A stretch of 64,000 nt of DNA from Mariniflexile litorale (GTDB lineage Bacteria; Bacteroidota; Bacteroidia; Flavobacteriales; Flavobacteriaceae). Shown in pieces: positions 43,725 through 53,146 of the stretch (the first letter of the stretch is position 1; each line of letters opens with the position of its first letter). The stretch spans positions 4,206,501-4,270,500 of the forward strand of contig NZ_CP155618.1 of the NCBI RefSeq assembly GCF_031128465.2. Reading direction: 5' to 3'. The position numbers were made by a program, and so were the translations under genes. Below the pieces are notes generated by a model that did not search any database, was not told where the DNA came from, and saw only the letters and a program-made list of their open reading frames with translations.

Positions 43725-45353
43725 ATGGATTTAAACTTCAACAAAAACGAAGATTATAATAAACTTTTAGTATCAGAACTTAATAAACGTCTTGCTAAAG
43801 TACGCTTAGGCGGGGGGAAAAAGAGTATTGAAAAACAGCACGCAAAGGGTAAAATGACTGCTCATGAGCGTGTTAATTATTTATTGGATGCTAATTCTAA
43901 GTCTATTGAAATAGCCACTTTTGCAGGAGAAGGTATGTACGAATCTCATGGCGGCTGTCCTTCAGCAGGTGTTGTGGTTAAAATAGGTTATGTAAAAGGT
44001 AAACAATGTATAGTGGTTGCTAATGATGCCACTGTGAAAGCAGGTGCTTGGTTCCCTATTACCGCAAAAAAGAATTTAAGAGCCCAAGAAATTGCCATTG
44101 AAAATAAACTGCCAATTATATATTTAGTTGATAGTGCTGGGGTTTATTTACCATTGCAAGACGAGATATTTCCAGATAAAGAACACTTTGGTCGCATTTT
44201 TAGAAATAACGCCATTATGAGTAGTATGGGTATTACTCAAATTGCTGCAGTTATGGGTAGTTGCGTTGCTGGAGGTGCTTATTTGCCTATTATGAGCGAC
44301 GAAGCTTTAATTGTTGATAAAACGGGAAGCATCTTTTTAGCAGGAAGTTATTTAGTAAAAGCCGCTATTGGTGAAACTATTGACAATGAAACACTTGGCG
44401 GTGCCACTACACATTGTGAAATTAGTGGCGTTACCGATTATAAAGCGAAAGATGATAAAGATGCGTTGAACACTATAAGAAACATTATTGATAAAATTGG
44501 CGATTACGATAAAGCAGGTTATAACCGAATAGACGCTTCTAAACCAAAAGAAACCCCTGAAGATATTTATGGTATACTACCAAAATCGAGAGCAGACCAG
44601 TACGATATGTATGAAATTATTAAGCGTTTGGTTGATCATTCAGAATTTGATGAATATAAAGCTGGTTATGGTAAAACCATTATTACCTGTTATGCCCGAA
44701 TAGATGGTTGGGCAGTAGGTATTGTTGCCAACCAACGCAAGTTAGTTAAAACAGCAAGTGGAGAAATGCAATTTGGAGGTGTTATTTATAATGATAGCGC
44801 CGATAAAGCCACCCGTTTTATAGCAAATTGCAATCAGAAAAAAATTCCCTTAGTCTTTTTACAAGATGTTACTGGTTTTATGGTAGGCAGCAAAAGCGAA
44901 CATGGTGGTATTATAAAAGATGGTGCTAAAATGGTGAATGCTGTTAGTAATTCTGTGGTTCCAAAATTCACCGTTATTATAGGTAATAGCTACGGAGCTG
45001 GTAATTATGCTATGTGTGGAAAAGCATACGACCCTCGATTGATTGTAGCATGGCCAAGTGCAGAACTCGCAGTAATGAGTGGCAATTCGGCTGCAAAAGT
45101 ACTGCTTCAAATAGAAAAAGCATCTTTAGAAAAGAAAGGTGAAAAAATAACTAAAGAAAAAGAAGACGAACTTTATAATAAAATAAAAGATCGATACGAT
45201 GCACAAGTTTCACCATACTATGCTGCTTCACGTATTTGGACGGATGCTATTATAGATCCTTTAGATACTCGAGGATGGTTAAGTATGGGAATTGAAGCAG
45301 CAAACCACGCTCCTATTGAAAAGCCTTTTAATTTGGGAATTTTACAGGTTTAA
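43725..45353 (+). CDS. acyl-CoA carboxylase carboxyltransferase (MccB-like)
   Basis: This 542-residue biotin-dependent carboxyltransferase beta subunit has crotonase-fold N- and C-domains. DSAGVYLPLQDEIFPDKEHFGRIF near 137-161 closely resembles methylcrotonoyl-CoA carboxylase beta, and VTGFMVGSKSEHGGIIKDGAKM near 383 forms the acyl-CoA/biotin oxyanion region. GAGNYAMCGKAYDPR near 423 is also typical. It probably carboxylates 3-methylcrotonyl-CoA in leucine breakdown, though propionyl-CoA cannot be excluded. The biotin-carrying alpha subunit is not in the window, so the complex is encoded in two places. Confidence 0.85.
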   Translation: MDLNFNKNEDYNKLLVSELNKRLAKVRLGGGKKSIEKQHAKGKMTAHERVNYLLDANSKSIEIATFAGEGMYESHGGCPSAGVVVKIGYVKGKQCIVVANDATVKAGAWFPITAKKNLRAQEIAIENKLPIIYLVDSAGVYLPLQDEIFPDKEHFGRIFRNNAIMSSMGITQIAAVMGSCVAGGAYLPIMSDEALIVDKTGSIFLAGSYLVKAAIGETIDNETLGGATTHCEISGVTDYKAKDDKDALNTIRNIIDKIGDYDKAGYNRIDASKPKETPEDIYGILPKSRADQYDMYEIIKRLVDHSEFDEYKAGYGKTIITCYARIDGWAVGIVANQRKLVKTASGEMQFGGVIYNDSADKATRFIANCNQKKIPLVFLQDVTGFMVGSKSEHGGIIKDGAKMVNAVSNSVVPKFTVIIGNSYGAGNYAMCGKAYDPRLIVAWPSAELAVMSGNSAAKVLLQIEKASLEKKGEKITKEKEDELYNKIKDRYDAQVSPYYAASRIWTDAIIDPLDTRGWLSMGIEAANHAPIEKPFNLGILQV

Positions 45354-45372
45354 ATAGTATATTAAAAACATA

Positions 45373-45419
45373 AAAAACAGCTACTCCTTATTTTTGATAA
45401 AAATAGAGTAACTGTTTTT
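45373..45419. terminator. nested hairpin terminator
   Basis: Outer arms AAAAACAG and CTGTTTTT enclose an inner stem TATTTTT/AAAAATA. The structure lies between the carboxyltransferase gene and the convergent vWA gene and likely terminates both. Confidence 0.65.
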
Positions 45420-45433
45420 AGTTTTAGGTTATT

Positions 45434-46882
45434 TTATCCAATGACTCCAGAGTATTTCTCAATCAACCGAACAATTAAATCATTCAATTTTTCTATTTTA
45501 TAATCTTCCGCTGTTGGTTTTAAATGCGCATTACCTATACCACTATCATCCGTAAGAAACACATAAGTTCCATTTGTTGACACACTAAAAAATCGCATTA
45601 AAAACTCCACTGTTTTATTGGCGCCACTAGCTACAATAGGTATTATTTTAATTCCTTTTTCTTGAGCTATTTTAATTTGTTCTTTAATAATCATTACATT
45701 TTCTTGCGTTAAATGTGGTGGCGCATCCAAAACCAGAAATAACAATTTAGATTTTGCATTCATATTCCAAGACTTATTCATGGATGCTATTAAGGCTTCA
45801 TGCACCGCTTCTTCGTAATCGCCACCACCATCTGCACTTTGATCCGACAACACATTTTTAACTTCATCTATATTTGAGTTGAAGTCAAAATCTCTAACAA
45901 GGTAGGCATCCGTTTTATCTCTATAAAAAGTTAAAGCCACTCTTTTTTCATTAATACGCGCATCCAATCTATTTATAATATTTTTTAATTCCGATTTTAA
46001 ATAGGCTATTTCATCACCCATGGATCCCGTTGCATCAATAGTAAACATAACGTCAATATCATTTGAGGTGTTGGTGTTACCCATTTCAAAACTTACAGAT
46101 TCCGTTGTATTGGTTATTTTTTTCCCCATTATAGAATTGCCTTCATTAATTTGAATTCTATAATACTCGTTATGACTGTTATTCTCATATCCTTTAAACA
46201 AATAAACTTCACCATAAATATCGGTTCTAGAAGTCATTATGGGCACATTTAAATCATTATAAAGTGTTGTTATAATATTGTTACATGGGTTTCCATTTTT
46301 GTCTCTTATAACAACTTTTACTTTGTTTTCTAAATAAAATCCCCAATCATTACGAGTTGTTTTGTAATCTTTATTTTTGAACACATTTTTCCAACCTTGC
46401 CATTTCTCTAAATCATTTATTTCGGAAGCTGTTAATTGACCTGATTGTGGTTCACTATGTGTGATGGAGACACCGCCAACTTTTCCAGATAAAGTTCTTG
46501 AAACAGATTCTGAAGACACTGTTGAAATGCTACTTGTTATAGATTTTCTTTCACTTGTACCATATCCCATTATTACAACTTCATCCAAAGTGGCTTTATC
46601 AGCTTTTAACGTTATTGAAATAGTATTTAATTTCCCAACAACACGCTCTTCTTCTATAAATCCAATGTATGAAAACACTAAAACATCTGTGTCTTTTGCT
46701 TTTATTTGGTATAACCCGTCAAAATTTGTTGAGATTCCAGTTGAAGTTCCTTTAATAACGACATTAACTCCTGGAATAGGCAATCCTGTTTCGTCTGAAA
46801 CTTTACCATTAATTAATCGTTCCTGTGCGTGTATTTGTATTGAAACTGTCAATACAAATAGGATTTTTAATAATATTTTCAT
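45434..46882 (-). CDS. SusC-like N-terminus fused to vWA domain
   Basis: Starting at the ATG at 46880-46882, this is a 482-residue secreted protein with a signal peptide at 1-20. A carboxypeptidase-like regulatory domain covers 23-95 (PIPGVNVVIKGTSTGIS). It is followed by LDEVVIMGYGT at 99-109, the motif that links SusC-type receptors to their plug, and about 40 more plug-like residues. No barrel follows. LTASEINDLEKWQGW (150-164) starts a domain seen with secreted vWA proteins, and a vWA domain follows from about 277 with the MIDAS DATGS at 283-287. The frame extends to 46924, but that would bury the signal peptide. Role unknown; probably binds metal or protein at the surface. Confidence 0.75.
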   Translation of the reverse strand: MKILLKILFVLTVSIQIHAQERLINGKVSDETGLPIPGVNVVIKGTSTGISTNFDGLYQIKAKDTDVLVFSYIGFIEEERVVGKLNTISITLKADKATLDEVVIMGYGTSERKSITSSISTVSSESVSRTLSGKVGGVSITHSEPQSGQLTASEINDLEKWQGWKNVFKNKDYKTTRNDWGFYLENKVKVVIRDKNGNPCNNIITTLYNDLNVPIMTSRTDIYGEVYLFKGYENNSHNEYYRIQINEGNSIMGKKITNTTESVSFEMGNTNTSNDIDVMFTIDATGSMGDEIAYLKSELKNIINRLDARINEKRVALTFYRDKTDAYLVRDFDFNSNIDEVKNVLSDQSADGGGDYEEAVHEALIASMNKSWNMNAKSKLLFLVLDAPPHLTQENVMIIKEQIKIAQEKGIKIIPIVASGANKTVEFLMRFFSVSTNGTYVFLTDDSGIGNAHLKPTAEDYKIEKLNDLIVRLIEKYSGVIG

Positions 46883-46968
46883 TGTAGTGATTTTTAAGTT
46901 TAGCATAAAACTAAACCCAACCACTGCAAAATAAAACCACTAATGAGTGAAGTGTTCTTTTGAATGAG

Positions 46969-48063
46969 TTAACTAAGACTTATTAACTCTAACGTTTTTT
47001 TACGTTGAATTTTTCCTGAAGTAGTTTCAACAAATTGCTTCACAGTAAAAATATGTTTTGGCTTTTCGTGTTTTTTTAATTCTGAAAAAGCGGAAATATC
47101 AACAGTATCTATATTCCCTTCTACAACTAGAATAAGTTGTTCTCCTAAGGTTTTGTGAGGTTTTGAAGCAATAAAAAAACGTTCTGAAATATGTTTCTTA
47201 AGTTTGGCTTCTATTTGTTCTGGGAACAATTTCAACCCACCCGAGTTTATAACATTATCAAAACGACCTAACCATTCAAATTCCGTTTCAGAATGAATTT
47301 TCACAATATCGTTTGTAATTATTTTTTCTTCTGAAAGATTAGGTGCTTCAATTACTAAACAATCACGTTCATCTTGAGAAATTGAAATGTTAGGAAGTAA
47401 TTTGAAGTAAGGTTTGGCAGATTGCTTCGTCGTTCCTTCTCGCAATGACAGTAAATTATTGAGTTTTTTAAGTGCGATGTGTGTTACGGTTTCGGTCATA
47501 CCGTAAGTTTCGTAAACATCAGAATCGATACTTTGAATTTTATCATTTAATGTATTTGAAACGGATGCACCACCAACAATAATAGTTTTAATATTGCTGC
47601 AATTTTCTAGGCAGTTTTCAACCTGTAGTGGTATCATGGCGCAAAAATGATACATCTTGTTATAATCGAAAATGGGTTTAGATGTAGGGGCTATAATATC
47701 AATTTCTAAACCTAAAATCATAGCCCTTACCAACATCATTTTACCTGCAATAAACTGTGTTGGCAAACAATGTAATGCCGTATCGCCTGACTTTAAATTA
47801 AAAAAATCACCAGTAGCCAAGGCTGAATTTACCATAGCTTCCTTTTTTATTTTTAAGTTTTTTGGAATTCCTGTAGAACCAGATGTTTTTACTTCAACAA
47901 AATCATCATCATTTAGCCAATGATGTAAAAAATCACCAATTTCATGCTGATATGGCTCACCTTCTTTTACAAAATGAGACGCAAATTGTAATAGGTCTTC
48001 ATTTGAATAATGAAATCCATTTATTTTGAATTGTTTATGAATAAAGCTAAAATTAGATGTCAC
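46969..48063 (-). CDS. menE: o-succinylbenzoate-CoA ligase MenE
   Basis: This 364-residue ANL-superfamily ligase activates o-succinylbenzoate with ATP and CoA for menaquinone synthesis. The ATP loop is KTSGSTGIPKNLKI near 60, the second core motif YETYGMTETVTH near 192, the hinge region WLGRFDNVINSGGLKLFPEQIE near 275 and the last Lys in TSGKIQRKK near 352. It starts at GTG 48061-48063 and overlaps the CPBP gene by 11 bases; no ATG lies near. Residues about 205-216 (LSLREGTTKQSA) derive from an inserted repeat. It ends the men operon. Confidence 0.9.
   Translation of the reverse strand: MTSNFSFIHKQFKINGFHYSNEDLLQFASHFVKEGEPYQHEIGDFLHHWLNDDDFVEVKTSGSTGIPKNLKIKKEAMVNSALATGDFFNLKSGDTALHCLPTQFIAGKMMLVRAMILGLEIDIIAPTSKPIFDYNKMYHFCAMIPLQVENCLENCSNIKTIIVGGASVSNTLNDKIQSIDSDVYETYGMTETVTHIALKKLNNLLSLREGTTKQSAKPYFKLLPNISISQDERDCLVIEAPNLSEEKIITNDIVKIHSETEFEWLGRFDNVINSGGLKLFPEQIEAKLKKHISERFFIASKPHKTLGEQLILVVEGNIDTVDISAFSELKKHEKPKHIFTVKQFVETTSGKIQRKKTLELISLS
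47418..47449. repeat. dispersed palindromic repeat inside menE
   Basis: The segment reads as CAGATTGCTTCG and ...TCTCGCAATGAC on the plus strand, with ATTGC/GCAAT arms. I recognise this as a dispersed bacterial intergenic repeat of the CATTGCGAG...CGAAGCAAT type. Here it sits within menE in frame, adding about 12 residues between the ATP-binding core and the hinge. No other copy was noticed in the window. Confidence 0.6.
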
Positions 48064-49006
48064 TAGAATGTATATCTTCTATAACTAAAATCTCTTCTTT
48101 TGGAGGCTCAACAACTTTTCCAAATAGTTTTTCTTTCCAATCGGTCCATTTGTATATTTTAGAAAGCACAAATAAGATAATTGGATATATTATAAATACT
48201 GGCATTATTATATCTAAAGCTGTATTATTTGCTTCTTCAGCAGTATATCTAAAAACAGCATCCGTTTGTAATGCTGACCAGTCAGAGGTAATTAACAAAG
48301 CTGCAAGTAGGTTGTTTCCAAAATGGAAACCCAAAGCCAATTCTAACCCTTCATCCATCAATGTCATAACCCCTAAAAGTAACCCTGTACCAATATAAAA
48401 TACCATTACAATTAATCCCATTTCTGCTACTTCTGGGTTAGCACTATGTGCAATACCGAAAAAAACAGATGTAATTAATAACGGTATCCATTTATTTTTT
48501 ACCATTATTCCAATTTGCTGCATAAAATAACCTCTAAATAAATACTCTTCTAAACCTATCTGAAAAGGAAATAGTAATATACTTATGAAAAACAAAACAG
48601 CAAACTTTGCTGGGTTGAATTGTAATTCTATTTGTGATGGATCAGAATAATAAGAAATCCCAAAAGTCACTAATGTAATGACCACAATCAACAAAAAAGA
48701 AAATAAAACTCTATTAACATCTAGTTTTAACCTTGTTGTTGATAACGACAAAATACTTCTTTGATGTATATATTTAACAAACACAAAAAGCAAACCTAAT
48801 AAAAATGCAAATGGCAACAAGTTTACTACTAATGATATATTTGGTGGTATACTGTTCATTAAAGCATAAGCTTTATCTAAATCTTCAGCTGAAGTAAATA
48901 AATAAGCTATAAAATTCAAAATAAATATTCCTGAAATAACACATGCCGTTATAATAAACATCCAAAGTTCATTTTTACCTTTATATGCCTGTTGTATGTA
49001 ATTCAT
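48053..49006 (-). CDS. CPBP family intramembrane metalloprotease
   Basis: This 317-residue membrane protein has about eight hydrophobic helices. It carries the glutamate motif LEEYLFRGYFMQ near 152 and the paired histidine motifs FGIAHS near 185 and FHFGNN near 227. This is the CPBP (CAAX/bacteriocin-processing) protease active-site layout. It overlaps menE and starts one base after menC, so it belongs to the menaquinone operon without an obvious role in that pathway. Its substrate is unknown. Confidence 0.87.
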   Translation of the reverse strand: MNYIQQAYKGKNELWMFIITACVISGIFILNFIAYLFTSAEDLDKAYALMNSIPPNISLVVNLLPFAFLLGLLFVFVKYIHQRSILSLSTTRLKLDVNRVLFSFLLIVVITLVTFGISYYSDPSQIELQFNPAKFAVLFFISILLFPFQIGLEEYLFRGYFMQQIGIMVKNKWIPLLITSVFFGIAHSANPEVAEMGLIVMVFYIGTGLLLGVMTLMDEGLELALGFHFGNNLLAALLITSDWSALQTDAVFRYTAEEANNTALDIIMPVFIIYPIILFVLSKIYKWTDWKEKLFGKVVEPPKEEILVIEDIHSSDI

Positions 49007-49007
49007 A

Positions 49008-50048
49008 TTATACTAAATTAAAGTTCCAATCTATTTTATTATTGTACTGCAAAGTACCGTTTTTTACTTCTAATGGGCAATCAAAATTGTTGGTAAATAA
49101 ACCGCCCGTACCCAAACCTTGTGGCAATTTGCTTTGTTTGGTATAAGTGTATTGAGCAATGGCGTTTAAGCCCACATTACTTTCCAAAGCACTTGTTATC
49201 CACCAGCCTATTTCGTTTTGCTTCGCTATTTCAATCCACTCGTCACTGCCTTTAAAACCACCAACTAAACTCGGTTTTAAAATTATGTATTGTGGCTTAA
49301 TGGTTTGTAGTAACTTTTGCTTTTCTGTTACAGAAAACACTCTGATTAATTCTTCATCTAAAGCAATAGGAAGTGGCGTTTCTGAACAAAGTTTAGCCAT
49401 AACATCTACTAGACCTTGTTTTATAGGTTGTTCTATGGAATGGAGGTCTAAATCTGACAGTATTTTTAGCTTTTCTAATGCTTCAGAAGGAGAAAAAGCA
49501 CCGTTAGCATCCACACGAAGTTCAATATCTTTAGAAGTGAATTCTTTTCTAATTGATTTTAAAAGATTTATTTCGGTTTGAAAATCGATGGCTCCAATTT
49601 TCATTTTGATACAATGGAAACCTGCTTCAATTTTATCTTGAATTTGTTGTTTCATGAACGTTTCAGAACCCATCCAAATCAATCCGTTTATGGTAATAGA
49701 ATCTTCACTTTGTGTAAATTTTGAAGGAAACAATTCAAACGGATTATGGCTTTCTAAAGATTTAAAAGCCATTTCTAAACCAAATTGAATGCTTGGAAAT
49801 TCAATTAATTCAATCAATAAAGTTTCTAAACCTAAATATATGTTTTTACAAACCCACTGTAGTTTTTCTTCATAATCAGGTGTATCATCTATAGACAATC
49901 CTCTAAAAACACCACATTCACCAATACCCTGTTTTTCTTCAGAATTTAAAATAATAAACCAAGTTTCCTTAGTTTTTAAAACACCTCGAGAGGTGCCACT
50001 GGCTTGTTTAAAGTTTAAAATGTATTTTTTGTAGAATGCTCTTATCAT
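49008..50048 (-). CDS. menC: o-succinylbenzoate synthase MenC
   Basis: This 346-residue enolase-superfamily enzyme dehydrates SHCHC to o-succinylbenzoate. The acid-base lysines are in IKMKIG near 147, the metal ligands in RVDANGAF near 179, SIEQP near 206 and ALDEE near 230, and the second catalytic Lys in ILKPSLVGG near 254. It starts at the end of the MBL-fold gene with no gap, so the genes are likely coupled. Confidence 0.9.
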   Translation of the reverse strand: MIRAFYKKYILNFKQASGTSRGVLKTKETWFIILNSEEKQGIGECGVFRGLSIDDTPDYEEKLQWVCKNIYLGLETLLIELIEFPSIQFGLEMAFKSLESHNPFELFPSKFTQSEDSITINGLIWMGSETFMKQQIQDKIEAGFHCIKMKIGAIDFQTEINLLKSIRKEFTSKDIELRVDANGAFSPSEALEKLKILSDLDLHSIEQPIKQGLVDVMAKLCSETPLPIALDEELIRVFSVTEKQKLLQTIKPQYIILKPSLVGGFKGSDEWIEIAKQNEIGWWITSALESNVGLNAIAQYTYTKQSKLPQGLGTGGLFTNNFDCPLEVKNGTLQYNNKIDWNFNLV

Positions 50049-50726
50049 TTACAACTCTATACTTTCACCAATTTCTAAAAGCATCAAGTCTTTGCCTTTA
50101 TCAAAAAATTGGCGTTTAGCTTCTTCGTGGTTTATTTCAATATAACCAAAGGTATCAAAATGATATCCTAAAACTTTATCGCATTTTACAAAATCGCTTG
50201 CTATAATGGCATCTTCAATTCCCATGGTAAAATTATCGCCAATAGGTAAAATGGCTAAATCTAAATCTGTTCTCATCGGAATGAGCTTCATATCGAAGGT
50301 TAAAGCGGTATCTCCTGCTATGTAAATATTTTTATGCTCACCTTCAATCACAAAACCACCAGGTTGTCCTCCATATTTTCCATCGGGAAACGATGACGTA
50401 TGAATGGCATTTACATATTTTACGGTTCCAAATTCAAAATCCCAACTACCGCCGTGGTTCATTGGGTGTCCTTCAATACCCAAAGCTTCAAAATGTGATA
50501 CGATTTCAAAATTAGAAACCACTATAGCATTGGTGCGTTTCGCAATAGCCTCTACGTCTACAATGTGATCTTGATGTGCGTGTGTTAATAAAATATAATC
50601 GGCTTTAAGTGCATTTATATCTATATGAGATGCCTTAGGGTTTTCCGAAATAAAAGGGTCTACAAGAATATTTACGTCGTTAACTTGTATGCCTAAACTA
50701 GCGTGACCGTAAAATGTAATTTTCAT
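50049..50726 (-). CDS. MBL-fold metal-dependent hydrolase (UPF0173)
   Basis: This 225-residue metallo-beta-lactamase-fold protein begins KITFYGHASLGIQVN and has HAHQDHIVD near 50, MNHGGSWDF near 93, IAGDTAL near 138 and the final His in GYHFDTFG. These are the ligands of the UPF0173 hydrolase group. The substrate is unknown. It lies within the men operon between an unidentified protein and menC; this may be operon convenience or a link to quinone metabolism. Confidence 0.85.
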   Translation of the reverse strand: MKITFYGHASLGIQVNDVNILVDPFISENPKASHIDINALKADYILLTHAHQDHIVDVEAIAKRTNAIVVSNFEIVSHFEALGIEGHPMNHGGSWDFEFGTVKYVNAIHTSSFPDGKYGGQPGGFVIEGEHKNIYIAGDTALTFDMKLIPMRTDLDLAILPIGDNFTMGIEDAIIASDFVKCDKVLGYHFDTFGYIEINHEEAKRQFFDKGKDLMLLEIGESIEL

Positions 50727-50735
50727 AGTAATTAG

Positions 50736-52226
50736 TTATTCTAAAATTAAGAATTGCTTTTTTCCTGCTCCACTACTAATGGTAATAAAACGTTCGTCAC
50801 TAAAGATACCATAAAAAGGTAAATAATACGTATTATTTTTATTCTCTTGAATCTTATTATAAGTTACATCTCCATTGGCATTATATACAATGTCATATAG
50901 TGAAGTAGATTCAAACCACCCTTTTGAAACTTTAATGCGTCCGTCTTCTTTATCTGTTAATTTTTTTCCAGAATTTAAAATAACGTGCAATTCACCATCT
51001 TTTAAGAAGGCATTGTAAGAAGGAAATACATCTCGTTTGAAGATGCTTCTGCCCCATTCTAAATCGCCATTAGAATTGAGTTTCAAAACTAAAACAGTGT
51101 TGTAATGATAAACGGTTTGCATGTATCCACCACCCATTCCATTGGAAACATAAACTTGAGTTACAAAAAATTCTTCTGCTAAAATATAAGTGTTTCCTAG
51201 TTTATCTTTAATGATATAATCTACATAGAAATTAGATAATTCATCATCCTTTTTTCTATCGGCTTTGGCTTCAGTATATAAATCTTTATAAACCGACTCG
51301 GGTAAATTGAATGATTTGCTTTCAGAAATAACCATACTCTCAGAATCTACATTAAAAAATAATGCACCTTTAATACCTCTAACGTTTTCTTCAGAATAAA
51401 AGCCAATCAAACGTATTTGATTATTTTGATTTGTTATAATTAAAGAACTGATATGTTGGTTTTTACTAAACTCAACTTTTGTGGTTTTATACGTAGAAGC
51501 TGTTAATTTATTTAAAACAAAATCGTAATTCGCTTTGCCTCCTTTTTTTTGAGATCTGCCTTCTAAAAATAATTTCCCAAGTGCATAAACATTCCCTGAA
51601 TCATCTATAGATAAATCATTGGGTTCATAAAACTTTTCAATATTTTCTTGATATGTTTTTGTATAAACCAGATTTAAATCTTTAGTATTATACACACGAA
51701 CGGTATATGAATTTGAATTTTTCTTTATATCATCTGTTGAAACAACAAAAAAGGCTCCATTTGGAGACATGGCGAATCCTGTTTGACGTTTATTACTACC
51801 AGAGAATATAGGTTGATTTTTTTCAACTTCAGTTTTAAAAAGTTCCGTTTTTTTGTGACTGCCATCAGAAATATTAAATTCATGACAATACAAAGCGCGT
51901 TCTTTTTTTGATGGTGAAAAAACAGTAAAAATTTTTATAATATTATCAAAAGACAAATTGCCACAATAATTTTCATTTCTGTCTGCTTCAATTTGAACAT
52001 TTTTAACTCTTCCTAAAGATTCGTTGAAAATATCAAACAATAAATGACTTCTACTATGTCTAACAACACCTATTAAACCTTGTTCTGAGGTTTGCATAGC
52101 CAGTACTTCGCATGATTTTACTTCATCATGAAATTCCGGACTTTCTAAAATTTTAAGCGTTGTTTTATTTTGAGAATAGCCTAATGAAAAAACAACAAGT
52201 GCTAGCAAAACTGATAATCTTTTCAT
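50736..52226 (-). CDS. secreted beta-propeller-like protein, unknown
   Basis: I do not recognise a family with a known function. The 496-residue product has a signal peptide at 1-18 (ending LGYSQ) and repeats of beta blocks such as FAMSPNGAFFVVST and LSIDDSGNVYALGKLF, which suggest a propeller. There is no lipobox and no sorting signal. It lies between menA and the UPF0173 gene, with gaps of 16 and 9 bases, so it is co-transcribed with the menaquinone genes. A periplasmic role is likely. Confidence 0.7.
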   Translation of the reverse strand: MKRLSVLLALVVFSLGYSQNKTTLKILESPEFHDEVKSCEVLAMQTSEQGLIGVVRHSRSHLLFDIFNESLGRVKNVQIEADRNENYCGNLSFDNIIKIFTVFSPSKKERALYCHEFNISDGSHKKTELFKTEVEKNQPIFSGSNKRQTGFAMSPNGAFFVVSTDDIKKNSNSYTVRVYNTKDLNLVYTKTYQENIEKFYEPNDLSIDDSGNVYALGKLFLEGRSQKKGGKANYDFVLNKLTASTYKTTKVEFSKNQHISSLIITNQNNQIRLIGFYSEENVRGIKGALFFNVDSESMVISESKSFNLPESVYKDLYTEAKADRKKDDELSNFYVDYIIKDKLGNTYILAEEFFVTQVYVSNGMGGGYMQTVYHYNTVLVLKLNSNGDLEWGRSIFKRDVFPSYNAFLKDGELHVILNSGKKLTDKEDGRIKVSKGWFESTSLYDIVYNANGDVTYNKIQENKNNTYYLPFYGIFSDERFITISSGAGKKQFLILE

Positions 52227-52242
52227 GACTTAACTTTAAATT

Positions 52243-53145
52243 TTATAATAAATGTCCTACTCCCATTAATACAGCTAAAGCTACTGTAGTTAATGCCACT
52301 TTTTTTAATTCGGGATCTAACAATTTAGGTTCGGTATTTTTTAATACTTTTTTAATATGTATGATTAAAGGAATGTAAGCTATAACAAAAATTAAATTGT
52401 AAAGCGATGTGAAATATAATATGCCAAATAATCCCGATAAGACTATTGCTAAACTAATAATTATAACATGATACTTTTTAGAATTCTCAATACCCATTCT
52501 AACAGCCAATGTTATTTTATTTGATTTCTTGTCGGATTCAATGTCACGCATATTGTTTAGGTTTAAAACCGCTGCACTTAATAAACCAATGGTTATTGCT
52601 GGTAAAAACACCACATGATCTATCGTTTTTGCATACAAAACATAGCAACCTATAACACTTACTAAACCAAAAAACACAAATACATAAATATCTCCCAACC
52701 CCTTGTAACCGTAAGCATTATTACCTACAGTGTATTTAATAGCTGCTGCAACGGATGCTATACCAAGTAAAAAGAAAGTAAATGTTAAGAAAAAATGTTT
52801 AACACCAAATGCTGTGAAAATTAGATAAAATGCTAAACCTATTGATATTAATACATTAATTTTTATGGCATTGAACATATCTTCTGGAGAAATTTTCCCA
52901 GTCTGAATGGCTCGTTCTGGTCCTATGCGGTCATTATTATCAGTCCCTTTAATTCCATCTCCATAATCGTTTGCGAGATTAGATAGTATTTGAAAACTTA
53001 AAGTCGTTAAAATAGCCAAAACACATATCAACCAATCAAAACAACCATTATATGCTGCAAAACAAGAAGCCAAAATAATACCAGAAATGGATAAGGGTAG
53101 CGTTCGTAAACGCATGGTTGAAATCCAAATAGAAATTTTTTTCAT
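52243..53145 (-). CDS. menA: 1,4-dihydroxy-2-naphthoate prenyltransferase MenA
   Basis: This 300-residue UbiA-family integral membrane enzyme attaches the polyprenyl tail to dihydroxynaphthoate. The two aspartate-rich motifs are NLANDYGDGIKGTD near 59-72 and NMRDIESDK near 195-205. About eight to nine hydrophobic helices are spread along the length. It starts one base after menB, so the two are tightly coupled. Confidence 0.93.
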   Translation of the reverse strand: MKKISIWISTMRLRTLPLSISGIILASCFAAYNGCFDWLICVLAILTTLSFQILSNLANDYGDGIKGTDNNDRIGPERAIQTGKISPEDMFNAIKINVLISIGLAFYLIFTAFGVKHFFLTFTFFLLGIASVAAAIKYTVGNNAYGYKGLGDIYVFVFFGLVSVIGCYVLYAKTIDHVVFLPAITIGLLSAAVLNLNNMRDIESDKKSNKITLAVRMGIENSKKYHVIIISLAIVLSGLFGILYFTSLYNLIFVIAYIPLIIHIKKVLKNTEPKLLDPELKKVALTTVALAVLMGVGHLL

Positions 53146-53146
53146 A

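Noticed and set aside
47400-47460. Frameshift in menE near the inserted repeat
   Set aside because: The frame is continuous through the repeat and resumes family-like sequence (PYFKLLPNISIS).
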